NCBI GenBank assembly: GCA_965230765.1 | Contig: CBDDLR010000001.1 | Coordinates: 2,046,001-2,110,000 of the forward strand | Length of the DNA: 64,000 nt | Origin: Sunxiuqinia sp965230765 | GTDB lineage: Bacteria > Bacteroidota > Bacteroidia > Bacteroidales > Prolixibacteraceae | Reading direction: 5' to 3' | Shown: piece after piece, positions 36,323 through 44,812 of the stretch | Numbering within the stretch: the first letter of the stretch is position 1 | How the letters are laid out: each line of letters starts with the position of its first letter | The notes under the pieces: generated by a model | What the model was told of the DNA's origin: nothing | What the model saw: the letters and a program-made list of their open reading frames with translations, nothing else | The model's database searches: none | Translations under genes and position numbers: made by a program

Positions 36323-36412
36323 CAAAAAACAGATAACCAAAAAACAGATAACCAAAAAACAGATAACCAAAAAACAGATAACCAAAAAACAGATAACCGA
36401 AAAACTGAAAAC
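36323..36412 (+). repeat. 15-bp tandem repeat, five perfect copies plus one decayed
   Basis: CAAAAAACAGATAAC repeats five times without change (36323-36397) and once with changes to 36412. The unit length would encode KKQIT repeats in one frame, but that frame has no family resemblance or plausible initiation. The array sits in the 299-bp space between the convergent GT2 and glycoside-hydrolase-like genes. Confidence 0.9.
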
Positions 36413-36471
36413 AATACTTAATTATCAAACTTGAAAATGGGCAAGCTGAAACCCGAAAATCATTTTTCAGG

Positions 36472-39120
36472 TTAAATCTTCACTACTCGTTTCACTATCC
36501 GTTTCTCGTTTTCTGTATACTGAAAATAGAATACACCACTTTGTTGGTTTGTTAAGTCAATTAGTGACCCATCTTCAAGATTAGGAATAATTTTAACCAG
36601 CTGTCCAGTTGAATTGTAAATCCTTAAATTCTGCAACCCTGAATCATATCCAGCCAATTTCACTTGGTAAAGACCATTCCCCGGATTTGGGTAAACGCGC
36701 ATATCTTTTTCCAATGCATAAATGTCACTATTTGTGCCAACATTGTTGTCTTTGATGTGAATAGTCACGGTAACCAGTTTGCTATATTTATCACCATCCG
36801 AAGCGTAGTACATGAACTCGTCATCACCGGTTTCGTCCATATTTGGCTCATAAACAAATGATCCGTCAGGGTGAAGAAAAAGATTTCCTTTAAAAGTATT
36901 GTACCCAAATGGTTGAACTACTTCCAGTTCATTCCCATCATAGTCATAGTCGTTAGAAAGCAGTCCATCGGATTTCTCAATTTCAAGTAACCCATTGGGC
37001 ATAACCGTGTATGAATCGCATTCCGCGAATGGGGAGTTGTTAAAATTACTCAGGTGTTCAGAAATATAAAGCACTGACTTTTTTTGCCGCTCAATTGGAG
37101 GATTTGCAAGTATGTCGCTTTTGTTCCAGTTGTCCCAAACAAACCTTGAGGTTTGATATTTTTCCGTATCAGTTACCAGGGTAAGTGCAATGCCATCAGA
37201 TACCCTGTCGCGTGTCAGCACATTGACCTGCCCGCTTTGCTCTTCAGAAGTATAGTGCATTACTTCTTTTTGTGTCGGATCACGAAAATTGAGTAATGTC
37301 CAAGGCAGTCGAATACAAATGCTGTCAGTGTTCCAGTTTACCCCACTTAAGAAACTGTACGGATTATTTTGATGTTCAATTTTGATATCGCCGATGTATT
37401 GAATATTGTTTTTTGCATAGTTTGTCCTCCATCTAACCAAATTCCAGGCTGCACCATCGGTTAAGGTAGAAACCACCGTGTCTAACCTCACTTCTTCATC
37501 AATATTAAAAACATCATAAGCATTGGTTACATACAACTTGGCGATGGTGTCATTCAGGTTGATTTTTAACGCAAATTCTGCTCTTAGGGTATTGTTGTTA
37601 CTGGTAATTGATACTCCGCTGGGCAGCTTTGATTCTCCCAGGTTTTGATCGTAAGTATCAATAGCCAGCCAGTAGTCATTCCCAAAATAATCTTCAGTTC
37701 TTGTTCGTATAGTCACGTTAAAAAACGTTGGGTCAGCCAAAGCCCTGATTTGGGTCACCGAAGAATTATAGCTGCCAATTAGTTCTGATTTTTCTGGTTC
37801 GTGAGTGAAAGTAACCAGCCCAAAGTTTTGTTCAGGGGTAGCAATATTGTGCCAATTAAAGCGGGTGTCTGCATTAGTCAGCGGGTTAGTAATCCAGGTT
37901 GGTTTAAACCATTCATCGAGCCATGCAAACTGAATACCGCCAGCCAAATTCGCTTCCTGCATATTATCCAGCATGCGAATGGTGTAAATGCCCTGTTGGG
38001 TTTCAGAAATACCTCCGTGGTGCATTTTGCTCGAAGCGTAGTGCGCCATTCCCCAGCTGGATGGAACACCAAATTCAGCAATTAAAAGCGGGAAGTTGGT
38101 GTAATGATCTTTCAAATCCTTCAAATAACCGAGATAACTGTTTGGCCCAAATGCATCTTGTTCGGTTTGGTAGTTTGGATCATCTGAAATGAATTCGGGG
38201 TAATGCGGATAGGCATGATAGCTGACAAACATACCTGCTTCAGCATTTGAGTCGTCTATTTTTGCAAAATCCACCTGCTCGCTGTCTTCTAGTCCATTAT
38301 AGCGGTCGGCCTCAATGGGGTGACTAATTGGATCAAGGCTTGCCCAGCTAGAAAAACTAACAGGTCGTTGAGTGTCATAGTTGCTTTGTTCATAGCTGAT
38401 TACTTTGTCCATACGCGCTGTCATCCATACTTCGGAAGGAGATCCGTTGGAGATTTTAAGGTATAGACCGTTGAATGAACTCACTCCACTGTTATTTGAG
38501 TTGGTGGTAGCAATTTCTGCTGGGTAAACTTCACGACCAATTATGTACCCAATGACCCATTGTGAAATATCAGAAGAGTATGTACCATGTGCTTTCCCAA
38601 GTCGGTTGGCAATTGTTTTGTTCCCATGAACGCAATCAACCACATATTCAATCTCCGTCTCGTAGGCAGAAGTCTGACTGTATAAATCAAAATTAGAAAG
38701 CTCGTCTAACCAAACACCTTGCAGAATAAGAAGTGGATTTTCCGGATGCTCCAGGTTATAGTTTAAAAGCTCATCGTAAAAGCGGGGGTAGTGTAGGGTA
38801 AATAGTCGAATGCAGTTAAAACCAATTTCTTTAATCTCTTTAAACCACTTTCTGTACTGTTCGCTGGTTGCTGCTAATTCCCCTGGCTGAGTTCCGGGAA
38901 CAGAAATGCCCAGGTTTGTTCCTTTAAGAAACAGGTCGGTGTACACGCGCCCATCCCAGGCTGAAATGAAATCGCCCTTTGCTTTAAATGGAATGGAACT
39001 GTTTTGAGAACAACTACTTAAGTCACTCAAGTTTGCTTCTTTTTGTTTTGTGTCAGGATTTCCGAACAGGTTAAATGAAAAAGATAATATCAGAATAAGA
39101 AAGGGTAAACGTGCTTTCAT
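36472..39120 (-). CDS. Secreted glycoside-hydrolase-like protein with T9SS sorting domain
   Basis: An 882-residue exported protein. Signal peptide about 1-20. The N-terminal half (about 55-430) looks like a (beta/alpha)8 glycosidase of the GH2/GH5 clan: FNCIRLFTLHYPRFYDELL, then LLIAEFGVPSSWG with a likely nucleophile Glu349. A beta-sandwich region follows, with a cadherin/VCBS-like segment near 720-795 (LLSNDYDYDGNELEV, DGSFVYEPN). A type A T9SS signal starts at about 808 (VYPNPGNG) and ends RIVKRVVKI. It is convergent with the GT2 operon, so it might trim the same polymer. Specificity unknown. Confidence 0.8.
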   Translation of the reverse strand: MKARLPFLILILSFSFNLFGNPDTKQKEANLSDLSSCSQNSSIPFKAKGDFISAWDGRVYTDLFLKGTNLGISVPGTQPGELAATSEQYRKWFKEIKEIGFNCIRLFTLHYPRFYDELLNYNLEHPENPLLILQGVWLDELSNFDLYSQTSAYETEIEYVVDCVHGNKTIANRLGKAHGTYSSDISQWVIGYIIGREVYPAEIATTNSNNSGVSSFNGLYLKISNGSPSEVWMTARMDKVISYEQSNYDTQRPVSFSSWASLDPISHPIEADRYNGLEDSEQVDFAKIDDSNAEAGMFVSYHAYPHYPEFISDDPNYQTEQDAFGPNSYLGYLKDLKDHYTNFPLLIAEFGVPSSWGMAHYASSKMHHGGISETQQGIYTIRMLDNMQEANLAGGIQFAWLDEWFKPTWITNPLTNADTRFNWHNIATPEQNFGLVTFTHEPEKSELIGSYNSSVTQIRALADPTFFNVTIRTRTEDYFGNDYWLAIDTYDQNLGESKLPSGVSITSNNNTLRAEFALKINLNDTIAKLYVTNAYDVFNIDEEVRLDTVVSTLTDGAAWNLVRWRTNYAKNNIQYIGDIKIEHQNNPYSFLSGVNWNTDSICIRLPWTLLNFRDPTQKEVMHYTSEEQSGQVNVLTRDRVSDGIALTLVTDTEKYQTSRFVWDNWNKSDILANPPIERQKKSVLYISEHLSNFNNSPFAECDSYTVMPNGLLEIEKSDGLLSNDYDYDGNELEVVQPFGYNTFKGNLFLHPDGSFVYEPNMDETGDDEFMYYASDGDKYSKLVTVTIHIKDNNVGTNSDIYALEKDMRVYPNPGNGLYQVKLAGYDSGLQNLRIYNSTGQLVKIIPNLEDGSLIDLTNQQSGVFYFQYTENEKRIVKRVVKI

Positions 39121-39317
39121 TTAAAATCGATTTCAGAATTAGTTTTATGCGATAACAAATATACCAATTTGTGATTTACAATGTAGGACCAACGCAAATT
39201 GCGATAGAAAAATAGGTATAAACACTAAGATTTCATAAAGAGTGTTAAAAGATTGCATTGAGCAGACAAATTGGCAGACTTTATTCGTTTTTCAGGGGCT
39301 AATTTTACTTAAAGTTT

Positions 39318-39325
39318 TAACTTTG
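39318..39325 (+). promoter_or_regulatory. Candidate promoter (-7 element) of the sigma-54 activator gene
   Basis: TAACTTTG, 24 bp upstream of the chosen ATG (39350). It lies downstream of the earlier in-frame ATG at 39242, which supports the later start. The -33 element is weak. Confidence 0.5.
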
Positions 39326-39349
39326 CATTTCAAAACTCGAAACAGAAAT

Positions 39350-40582
39350 ATGGATGTTCAGGATATAAAACAACGGTTTGGCATCATTGGGAACAATTCG
39401 GGATTAAACAGGGCAATTGAAGTGGCCGTGCAGGTTGCACCTACCGATTTGTCAGTTTTAATTACCGGGGAAAGTGGAACAGGTAAGGAAGTATTTCCAC
39501 AGATTATTCACCAGTTTTCAGCCCGTAAACATGGAAAATACATTGCGGTAAATTGCGGTGCAATTCCGGAAGGGACTATTGACTCCGAGTTGTTTGGACA
39601 TGAAAAAGGTGCTTTTACAGGTGCTCTTTCTGATCGGAAAGGGTATTTTGAAGAAGCTAATGGCGGAACAATCTTCCTGGATGAGATAGGTGAATTACCG
39701 CTTTCTACACAGGTTCGCCTACTGCGTGTTTTAGAGGCAGGTGAGTTTATAAAAGTAGGTTCATCGAAAGTTTTAAAAACTGATGTACGTGTAGTTGCTG
39801 CGACCAATGTCGATATTCCTACTGCCATTGAAGAAGGAAAGTTCCGTGAAGATTTATATTACCGTTTAAATACCGTCCCAATTCGTGTAATACCGTTGCG
39901 TGACCGGAAGGAAGATGTTCACCTCCTGTTTCGAAAGTTTGCAATGGATTTTGCCGAAAAATACCGCATGCCCCCAATAAGACTCAATGAAGAGGCACAA
40001 AGTGTATTGGTGAATTTTACCTGGCCGGGTAATGTTCGTCAGCTAAAAAATATTACCGAGCAGATTTCAATTATTGAAAAAGAACGATCAATTGGTGCTG
40101 ATGTGATGAGTTCTTATTTGCCGTTGGGGGGCAGCACTCAACTTCCAGCTTTGTACAAAGGGGTGGATGAAGAAACATTCAATTCTGAACGCGAAATCTT
40201 GTACAAGGTTCTTTTCGATATGAAAAAGGATATGACTGATTTGAAAAAACTGGTGCTGGATATTATGCAGGATGGCACCCAGCATCCTGATTTACATTCT
40301 GAAAATGCCCAAATTATCCGGAAGCTATACGAAAAGGAGGAGGGGCATTTTGTTCCCGAACAGCCGCAGTCGGCTCCGGTACAATATGAGCCTGTTGAAC
40401 GACCCGATATCCAGGATACTGAAGAGTTTGTAGAAGAATCCCTTTCATTGGAAGAAAAGGAAATTGAGTTGATTAAAAAAGCTTTGGAAAAACATAAAGG
40501 AAAACGAAAGTACGCAGCACAAGAACTTGGAATTTCTGAACGAACTTTATACCGAAAAATTAAAGAATATGATATTCACTAA
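39350..40582 (+). CDS. Sigma-54-dependent transcriptional activator (AAA+, Fis-type HTH)
   Basis: A 410-residue protein starting MDVQDIKQRFGI. The AAA+ domain has Walker A GESGTGKE, the GAFTGA loop that contacts sigma-54, Walker B GGTIFLDEIGEL and a conserved sensor region. The C-terminus has a Fis-like helix-turn-helix (KRKYAAQELGISERTLYRKI). There is no N-terminal receiver or ligand domain, so regulation must come from elsewhere. The ATG at 39350 follows a TAACTTTG element; the longer frame from 39242 adds 36 low-quality residues. It overlaps lptE by 14 bp. Confidence 0.92.
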   Translation: MDVQDIKQRFGIIGNNSGLNRAIEVAVQVAPTDLSVLITGESGTGKEVFPQIIHQFSARKHGKYIAVNCGAIPEGTIDSELFGHEKGAFTGALSDRKGYFEEANGGTIFLDEIGELPLSTQVRLLRVLEAGEFIKVGSSKVLKTDVRVVAATNVDIPTAIEEGKFREDLYYRLNTVPIRVIPLRDRKEDVHLLFRKFAMDFAEKYRMPPIRLNEEAQSVLVNFTWPGNVRQLKNITEQISIIEKERSIGADVMSSYLPLGGSTQLPALYKGVDEETFNSEREILYKVLFDMKKDMTDLKKLVLDIMQDGTQHPDLHSENAQIIRKLYEKEEGHFVPEQPQSAPVQYEPVERPDIQDTEEFVEESLSLEEKEIELIKKALEKHKGKRKYAAQELGISERTLYRKIKEYDIH

Positions 40583-41108
40583 AATCTGGAAATCATTCTT
40601 GATTTCAACATTATTGGTTTTATTGATCAATGGAAGCATGACCTCGTGTAGTTTTCAGTATGGCTTTACTACCAATTCACTCGATTACAATTTGTTAAAA
40701 ACATTTTCGGTGTATTATTTCCCAAACCGGGCACGTTCTGGGATTATCAACCCGAACCTAAGCCAACAAATTACCGAAGCGCTTCAGGATAAATTATTGA
40801 GGCAAACCAAACTTGACCAATTGGAAGAAGGTGGTGATTTGGAGTTTGAAGGACAGATTGAAGATTACAGCACCCGGCCAATGACCATTCAGGAGGGAGA
40901 CCTGGCAGCCCAAACCCGGTTGACAGTTAGTGTAAAAGTGAAATACACAAACAATAAAAATCACGATGAGGACTGGGAAAAGACTTTTTCAGCTTATGAA
41001 GATTTTAGTAGTAATGAGATTTTGAGTGATGTGGAGGAAGCCTTAATGGTTGAGATCCTTGAAAAGCTAACTGATGATATTCTTAATTCTTCCGTAGCAA
41101 ATTGGTAA
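40569..41108 (+). CDS. lptE: LptE-like LPS assembly lipoprotein
   Basis: A 179-residue lipoprotein: signal peptide with lipobox MTSC near residue 27, then the short LptE fold (SLDYNLLKTFSVYYFPNRA, ITEALQDKLLRQTKL). LptE plugs the LptD barrel and delivers LPS to the outer surface. ATG 40569 gives a proper signal peptide; an upstream ATG at 40527 would place charged residues before it. It is translationally coupled to the sigma-54 activator gene and followed after 3 bp by the TPR gene. Confidence 0.85.
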   Translation: MIFTKIWKSFLISTLLVLLINGSMTSCSFQYGFTTNSLDYNLLKTFSVYYFPNRARSGIINPNLSQQITEALQDKLLRQTKLDQLEEGGDLEFEGQIEDYSTRPMTIQEGDLAAQTRLTVSVKVKYTNNKNHDEDWEKTFSAYEDFSSNEILSDVEEALMVEILEKLTDDILNSSVANW

Positions 41109-41111
41109 TCT

Positions 41112-41663
41112 ATGGTTAAAGAATTTTTCAAATATTTGGATCATCCTGAAAAGCTGGGTGCAGAAAGCTTGCCAAAGCTAAAACAATTGGTTGAGCTTTA
41201 CCCCTCATTTCAGGCAGCGTGGATGTTGTTGTTGAAAAACCTCAAGAACGTGGATGATCCTGAATTTGAAGCATATTTAAAAAAGGGTGCGTTACGGGTT
41301 TCAAGCCGAAGGCAGCTTTATATGTATTTGTTCGACAAGGAACATCAGGATAACACAATGGCTGACTCACTGGAAAGTGAATATTTATCAACTGCAGCAT
41401 ATCGGTTAACGGATGAACCACTAGAGGCAGATGATTCTTTGACTAACCTGGTTCGGTCAATTCAACGCAAAAAAAGTGTTCCTGTTGAAGCGGAAAATAA
41501 CCCTCCAAATGAGTTCGCTACAGAAACTTTAGCAAAGATTTACGCCAAGCAGGGACTCTATCCTGAAGCGATTCAGGCATATGAAAAATTAAGTTTGAAA
41601 TATCCGGAAAAAAGTACTTACTTTGCCGGGCAGATTGAAAAACTGAAAAATTTAACGGATTAA
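41112..41663 (+). CDS. TPR-like hypothetical protein
   Basis: A 183-residue soluble helical protein. The C-terminal ~45 residues form a clear TPR hairpin (LAKIYAKQGLYPEAIQAYEKLS), and the N-terminal region (LPKLKQLVELYPSFQAAWMLLL) looks like a degenerate one. No signal peptide. It lies between lptE and secG, 3 and 15 bp away, in one operon; its role is unknown. Confidence 0.8.
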   Translation: MVKEFFKYLDHPEKLGAESLPKLKQLVELYPSFQAAWMLLLKNLKNVDDPEFEAYLKKGALRVSSRRQLYMYLFDKEHQDNTMADSLESEYLSTAAYRLTDEPLEADDSLTNLVRSIQRKKSVPVEAENNPPNEFATETLAKIYAKQGLYPEAIQAYEKLSLKYPEKSTYFAGQIEKLKNLTD

Positions 41664-41678
41664 AAAGAAGATAGAATC

Positions 41679-42029
41679 ATGTACACGCTAATAACTGTAT
41701 TAATATTTATCACCTGTATTCTTTTGGTACTTATTGTATTGGTGCAAAACTCAAAAGGTGGTGGTTTAGCAAGTAATTTCCAATCGTCGAACCAAATTAT
41801 GGGTGTTCGTAAAACAACTGATTTTCTAGAAAAAGCTACATGGGTTTTGGCTGCAGCTTTATTGTTTCTTGCGGTAATTAGTAGTGCATTTATTCCACGT
41901 ACAGCTGAACAGGTAAACCAATCAGCAATTCAAGAACAAATTGAAAGTGCTGTTGATCCAACTGTAGTACCTAATTTCCCAACTTCTGTTCCAGAAACTG
42001 AAGAAGCAGAAGAAACACCTGCAGAATAA
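41679..42029 (+). CDS. secG: Preprotein translocase subunit SecG
   Basis: A 116-residue membrane protein with two TM helices (about 1-22 and 52-72) separated by the conserved loop VLVQNSKGGGLASNF, which identifies SecG. The acidic/proline-rich tail (ETEEAEETPAE) is common in Bacteroidota. It assists SecYE in protein export. It ends the sigma-54 activator/lptE/TPR/secG operon, with a terminator directly after. Confidence 0.93.
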   Translation: MYTLITVLIFITCILLVLIVLVQNSKGGGLASNFQSSNQIMGVRKTTDFLEKATWVLAAALLFLAVISSAFIPRTAEQVNQSAIQEQIESAVDPTVVPNFPTSVPETEEAEETPAE

Positions 42030-42048
42030 GTTATTTTATAAGATATTT

Positions 42049-42083
42049 TGAAAGCCATTTGTCAGCTGACGGATGGCTTTTTT
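42049..42083 (+). terminator. Terminator after secG
   Basis: AAAGCCAT (42049-42056) pairs with ATGGCTTT (42071-42078), with an internal GTCAGCTGAC palindrome as loop, followed by a T-run. It begins 20 bp after the stop codon. Confidence 0.85.
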
Positions 42084-42533
42084 CGTGCTTGTACTTTTTT
42101 TGGCTACATGCTCTTGGACATTTCTTCTTTTAATGACCCTCCTAAACCACCCATTATTATTGACTTTTGGAGGATTGAATCTGGAATTCTGAATAAACTC
42201 ATTTTTTAAATTGAAGAATCGTCTTATCTTTTGAGGGATTTGAATGAAGTTTAACACATTATGGATACCATTCAATCTTATCAATGTCCTATCTTTTTTT
42301 ACATCGGGCTTCCTGAGTGCCTCGATGAAGATACGGTTTCACATTAGCCGCGCCTGCGGCTGGTCATGATTCTATTGCCTTATAGTTTGTGCCATTGTGT
42401 TTTTTCACTAATTAATACCTATTCTTTAAGTAAGTACGTATAAAAAAAAGTGGTGTATGCACTGGTGCACATCTGTGATCAGATGATTTTTACATAATTG
42501 ATTTCATTAACTTTTTTCTAAGAATACAATACG
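42084..42533. other. 450-bp intergenic region before the lysine cluster
   Basis: No gene is supported here. The first 300 bp are AT-rich with no repeat match seen. Close to the cluster lie two short inverted repeats: TGCAC-TG-GTGCA (42458-42469) and ATCTG-TGAT-CAGAT (42471-42484). A TAACTTTT near-match to the -7 element at 42508-42515 would give a very short leader. These are the best candidates for control of the eight-gene cluster; no regulator gene is adjacent. Confidence 0.4.
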
Positions 42534-44093
42534 ATGAAGAGAGAGATTGAACACTCGGATATCTACAAAATGCTCCTGGCTTATGATTTTAGTGAGGAGA
42601 CAATTCAAATAATCAATAATGAAAATTTGCTTCCATCAGGATTGATGAACCGCTTGAACAAGTGTTTTCCACAGTATTCGGGCTTTCAGAAGGATGAAGC
42701 GATATTTAAAGGAAAAACCCATTACATTGGGCTGAAGGGATTTCGTGAGATACTGGAAAAACTAAAAGAACGTGGAATAGAACTTCAGGATGTGAAGGAA
42801 AGGGAGTTTTTTCTGGAAGTGTACAGGTTTATGGCTGCCAAGCATATCCTAAACACGATGGACTGGGGAAATTTTGAAGATGATTCCATCTACCATTTGA
42901 TTTTCCCGCAACCGGGAATGATCAACCAGGATGATGTGCAAAAATACCTGGATGCAAAAAATGATGCAGAACGCCAAAAGGTTGTTGAAGATTATCAGCT
43001 AAAAACAAATCCGCACGATGGAAAACAAAAGCTGAACAAGCCTTTCTTTGTTAATTGCGACGGGCAGTTGGAAATACTGGAAGGTAGCCAGCATAAATAT
43101 CCACCCATTAAATTAATTCTTGACGTTGGTACACAGAATTGCTTTGCATTTTGCACCTATTGTTTCAGGCATGCACAGGTGCGGGGCGATGAAGATATGT
43201 TTGTTCAGAAAGATATTTCACAGGTGCACAATTACCTGAAGGAACACAAAGAAGTTACTGATGTGTTGATTACCGGGGGCGACGGCGGGTACATTTCATA
43301 CGATCGCTTAAATGAATATGTAACACCAATGATGGAAGATGAAGATTTGTTACATATCAGAACGCTTCGGATTGGCTCCAGGGCAATTACTTTTCATCCT
43401 GAATATTTGCTTAGTGAGAATTTCACCCGAATTCTTGAATTGCTCAAAAAAGTAGTAGAGAGCGGTATCCAGGTAATGTGGATGGCACACTTGTCAACGC
43501 CAAGGGAAGTGATGAACCCGGGCGCATTGGCTGCGATTCGTCGTTTGAAAAAGTACGGGATCCATATCAAAAGCCAGAGCCCGATAATGAACCACATCAG
43601 CCTGTTCAAGGATGAAAATGGGAAGGTTGATGTTGATCGTTCAGCTCAAAACTGGATCGATTTGGGCAACATTCTGGCCATGATTGGTGTTGGGTTTCAC
43701 TCCATGTATTGTGCAAGACCAACGGGCGAACACCATTATTTTACCGCACCACTGGCAGATATCTCCAAAGTATTCAGTAAGGTTTATCGTGAACTGGCAT
43801 CCATTAACCGCCCTTCAAGGTACATAACCATGACTTCTTCTGCAGGGAAAACTTCATTATTGGGCACAACAGAAATCAATGGAGAAAAAGTTTTTGCACT
43901 ATTGTTTAATGAAGCACGGAACATGAAGTGGATGGATAACGTATATTTTGCTAAATACGATGAGCAGGAAAATACGATTGAGAAACTGAAGCCTTATCAA
44001 GCTGAAAAATATTTTTATGAAGACGAACTGGAGGTGATTGAGAACCAGCTTGAGGATGCACTAAAAAAAGAAACACTAAAACAGGAACAATGA
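42534..44093 (+). CDS. KamA-family radical SAM aminomutase, proposed 2-aminoadipate 2,3-aminomutase
   Basis: A 519-residue PLP-dependent radical SAM enzyme. Cluster-binding Cys203-x3-Cys207-x2-Cys210 (CFAFCTYC) and the PLP lysine Lys439 (SSAGK) match lysine 2,3-aminomutase Cys125/129/132 and Lys337. Aligning the CxxxxG and GK motifs places Ala394 and Thr432 where lysine 2,3-aminomutase has Asp293 and Asp330, the pair that holds the substrate epsilon-amino group. Both acids are lost, and arginines lie close by (Arg395, Arg429). This argues against lysine and for an acidic substrate. Context (aminoadipate-forming genes before 3-oxoadipate genes) suggests 2-aminoadipate to 3-aminoadipate. The family call is firm; the substrate is inference. 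It overlaps the next gene by ATGA. Confidence 0.85.
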   Translation: MKREIEHSDIYKMLLAYDFSEETIQIINNENLLPSGLMNRLNKCFPQYSGFQKDEAIFKGKTHYIGLKGFREILEKLKERGIELQDVKEREFFLEVYRFMAAKHILNTMDWGNFEDDSIYHLIFPQPGMINQDDVQKYLDAKNDAERQKVVEDYQLKTNPHDGKQKLNKPFFVNCDGQLEILEGSQHKYPPIKLILDVGTQNCFAFCTYCFRHAQVRGDEDMFVQKDISQVHNYLKEHKEVTDVLITGGDGGYISYDRLNEYVTPMMEDEDLLHIRTLRIGSRAITFHPEYLLSENFTRILELLKKVVESGIQVMWMAHLSTPREVMNPGALAAIRRLKKYGIHIKSQSPIMNHISLFKDENGKVDVDRSAQNWIDLGNILAMIGVGFHSMYCARPTGEHHYFTAPLADISKVFSKVYRELASINRPSRYITMTSSAGKTSLLGTTEINGEKVFALLFNEARNMKWMDNVYFAKYDEQENTIEKLKPYQAEKYFYEDELEVIENQLEDALKKETLKQEQ

Positions 44094-44812
44094 TCAACAA
44101 GATTGTAAAATCGGCGACAGAAGCGGTGTCTGGTGTTTTTGATGGTGCAACAGTCATGATCAGCGGGTTTGGTGAAGCTGGTAGTCCGGTGGAATTGATC
44201 CATGCGTTGGTTGATCAAGGTGCAAAAGACCTGACCATCGTGAGCAACAATGCCGGAAGTGGTCATGTGGGATTGGCTGCACTAATCGAAAACCGTCAGG
44301 TGAAGAAAATTATTTGCTCGTTTCCACGCACTCATATTTCTGTTGTTTTTCCCGAATTGTACAAGGCAGGTGAAATTGAATTGGAACTGGTTCCTCAAGG
44401 CACTTTGGCAGAGCGGATTCGTGCTGCCGGGGCAGGCATTCCGGCATTTTATACACCAACAACGGTAAATACACCCTTGGAAGAAGGAAAGGAAACCCGA
44501 ACTTTCAATGGACGAAAATATGTGTTGGAAGAGGCAATAAATGCTGACTTTGCTTTGGTGAAATGTTCAACTTCCGATAAATACGGGAACTTGCTTTACA
44601 ACAAAACTGCCAGAAACTTTGGACCGGTTATGTGCATGGCGGCAAAAACAACAATAGTCCAGGCAAAGCAGGTGGTCGAACTTGGATCGATTGATCCGGA
44701 ACAAGTTGTTACGCCAGGCATTTTTGTAGATTGTGTGGTTGAAGTTGCCAATCCTGAAGATGAATCAAAATTAGTTGCAGCTAACGAAAAATACCATGGA
44801 ATCAAATACTAA
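44090..44812 (+). CDS. pcaI: 3-oxoadipate CoA-transferase subunit A
   Basis: A 240-residue class I CoA-transferase alpha subunit. It carries the CoA-binding glycine region (ISGFGEAGSP), SNNAGSGHVGLAAL, CSFPR and ELVPQGTLAERIRAAGAGI. The SNNAG and CSFPR stretches resemble PcaI more than acetoacetate-type AtoD. With subunit B it should move CoA from succinyl-CoA to 3-oxoadipate. It overlaps the aminomutase by 4 bp and subunit B by 17 bp. Confidence 0.9.
   Translation: MINKIVKSATEAVSGVFDGATVMISGFGEAGSPVELIHALVDQGAKDLTIVSNNAGSGHVGLAALIENRQVKKIICSFPRTHISVVFPELYKAGEIELELVPQGTLAERIRAAGAGIPAFYTPTTVNTPLEEGKETRTFNGRKYVLEEAINADFALVKCSTSDKYGNLLYNKTARNFGPVMCMAAKTTIVQAKQVVELGSIDPEQVVTPGIFVDCVVEVANPEDESKLVAANEKYHGIKY

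Noticed and set aside
36323..36412. CRISPR array
   Set aside because: The 15-bp units are directly adjacent with no spacers, and no cas genes are present.
36207..36434. 75-codon open frame with KKQIT repeats
   Set aside because: It is created by the 15-bp tandem repeat; there is no homology, no plausible start context, and it covers noncoding-looking sequence.
42036..42284. Minus-strand 82-codon frame after secG
   Set aside because: It overlaps the secG terminator, has no family resemblance and lies in AT-rich noncoding sequence.
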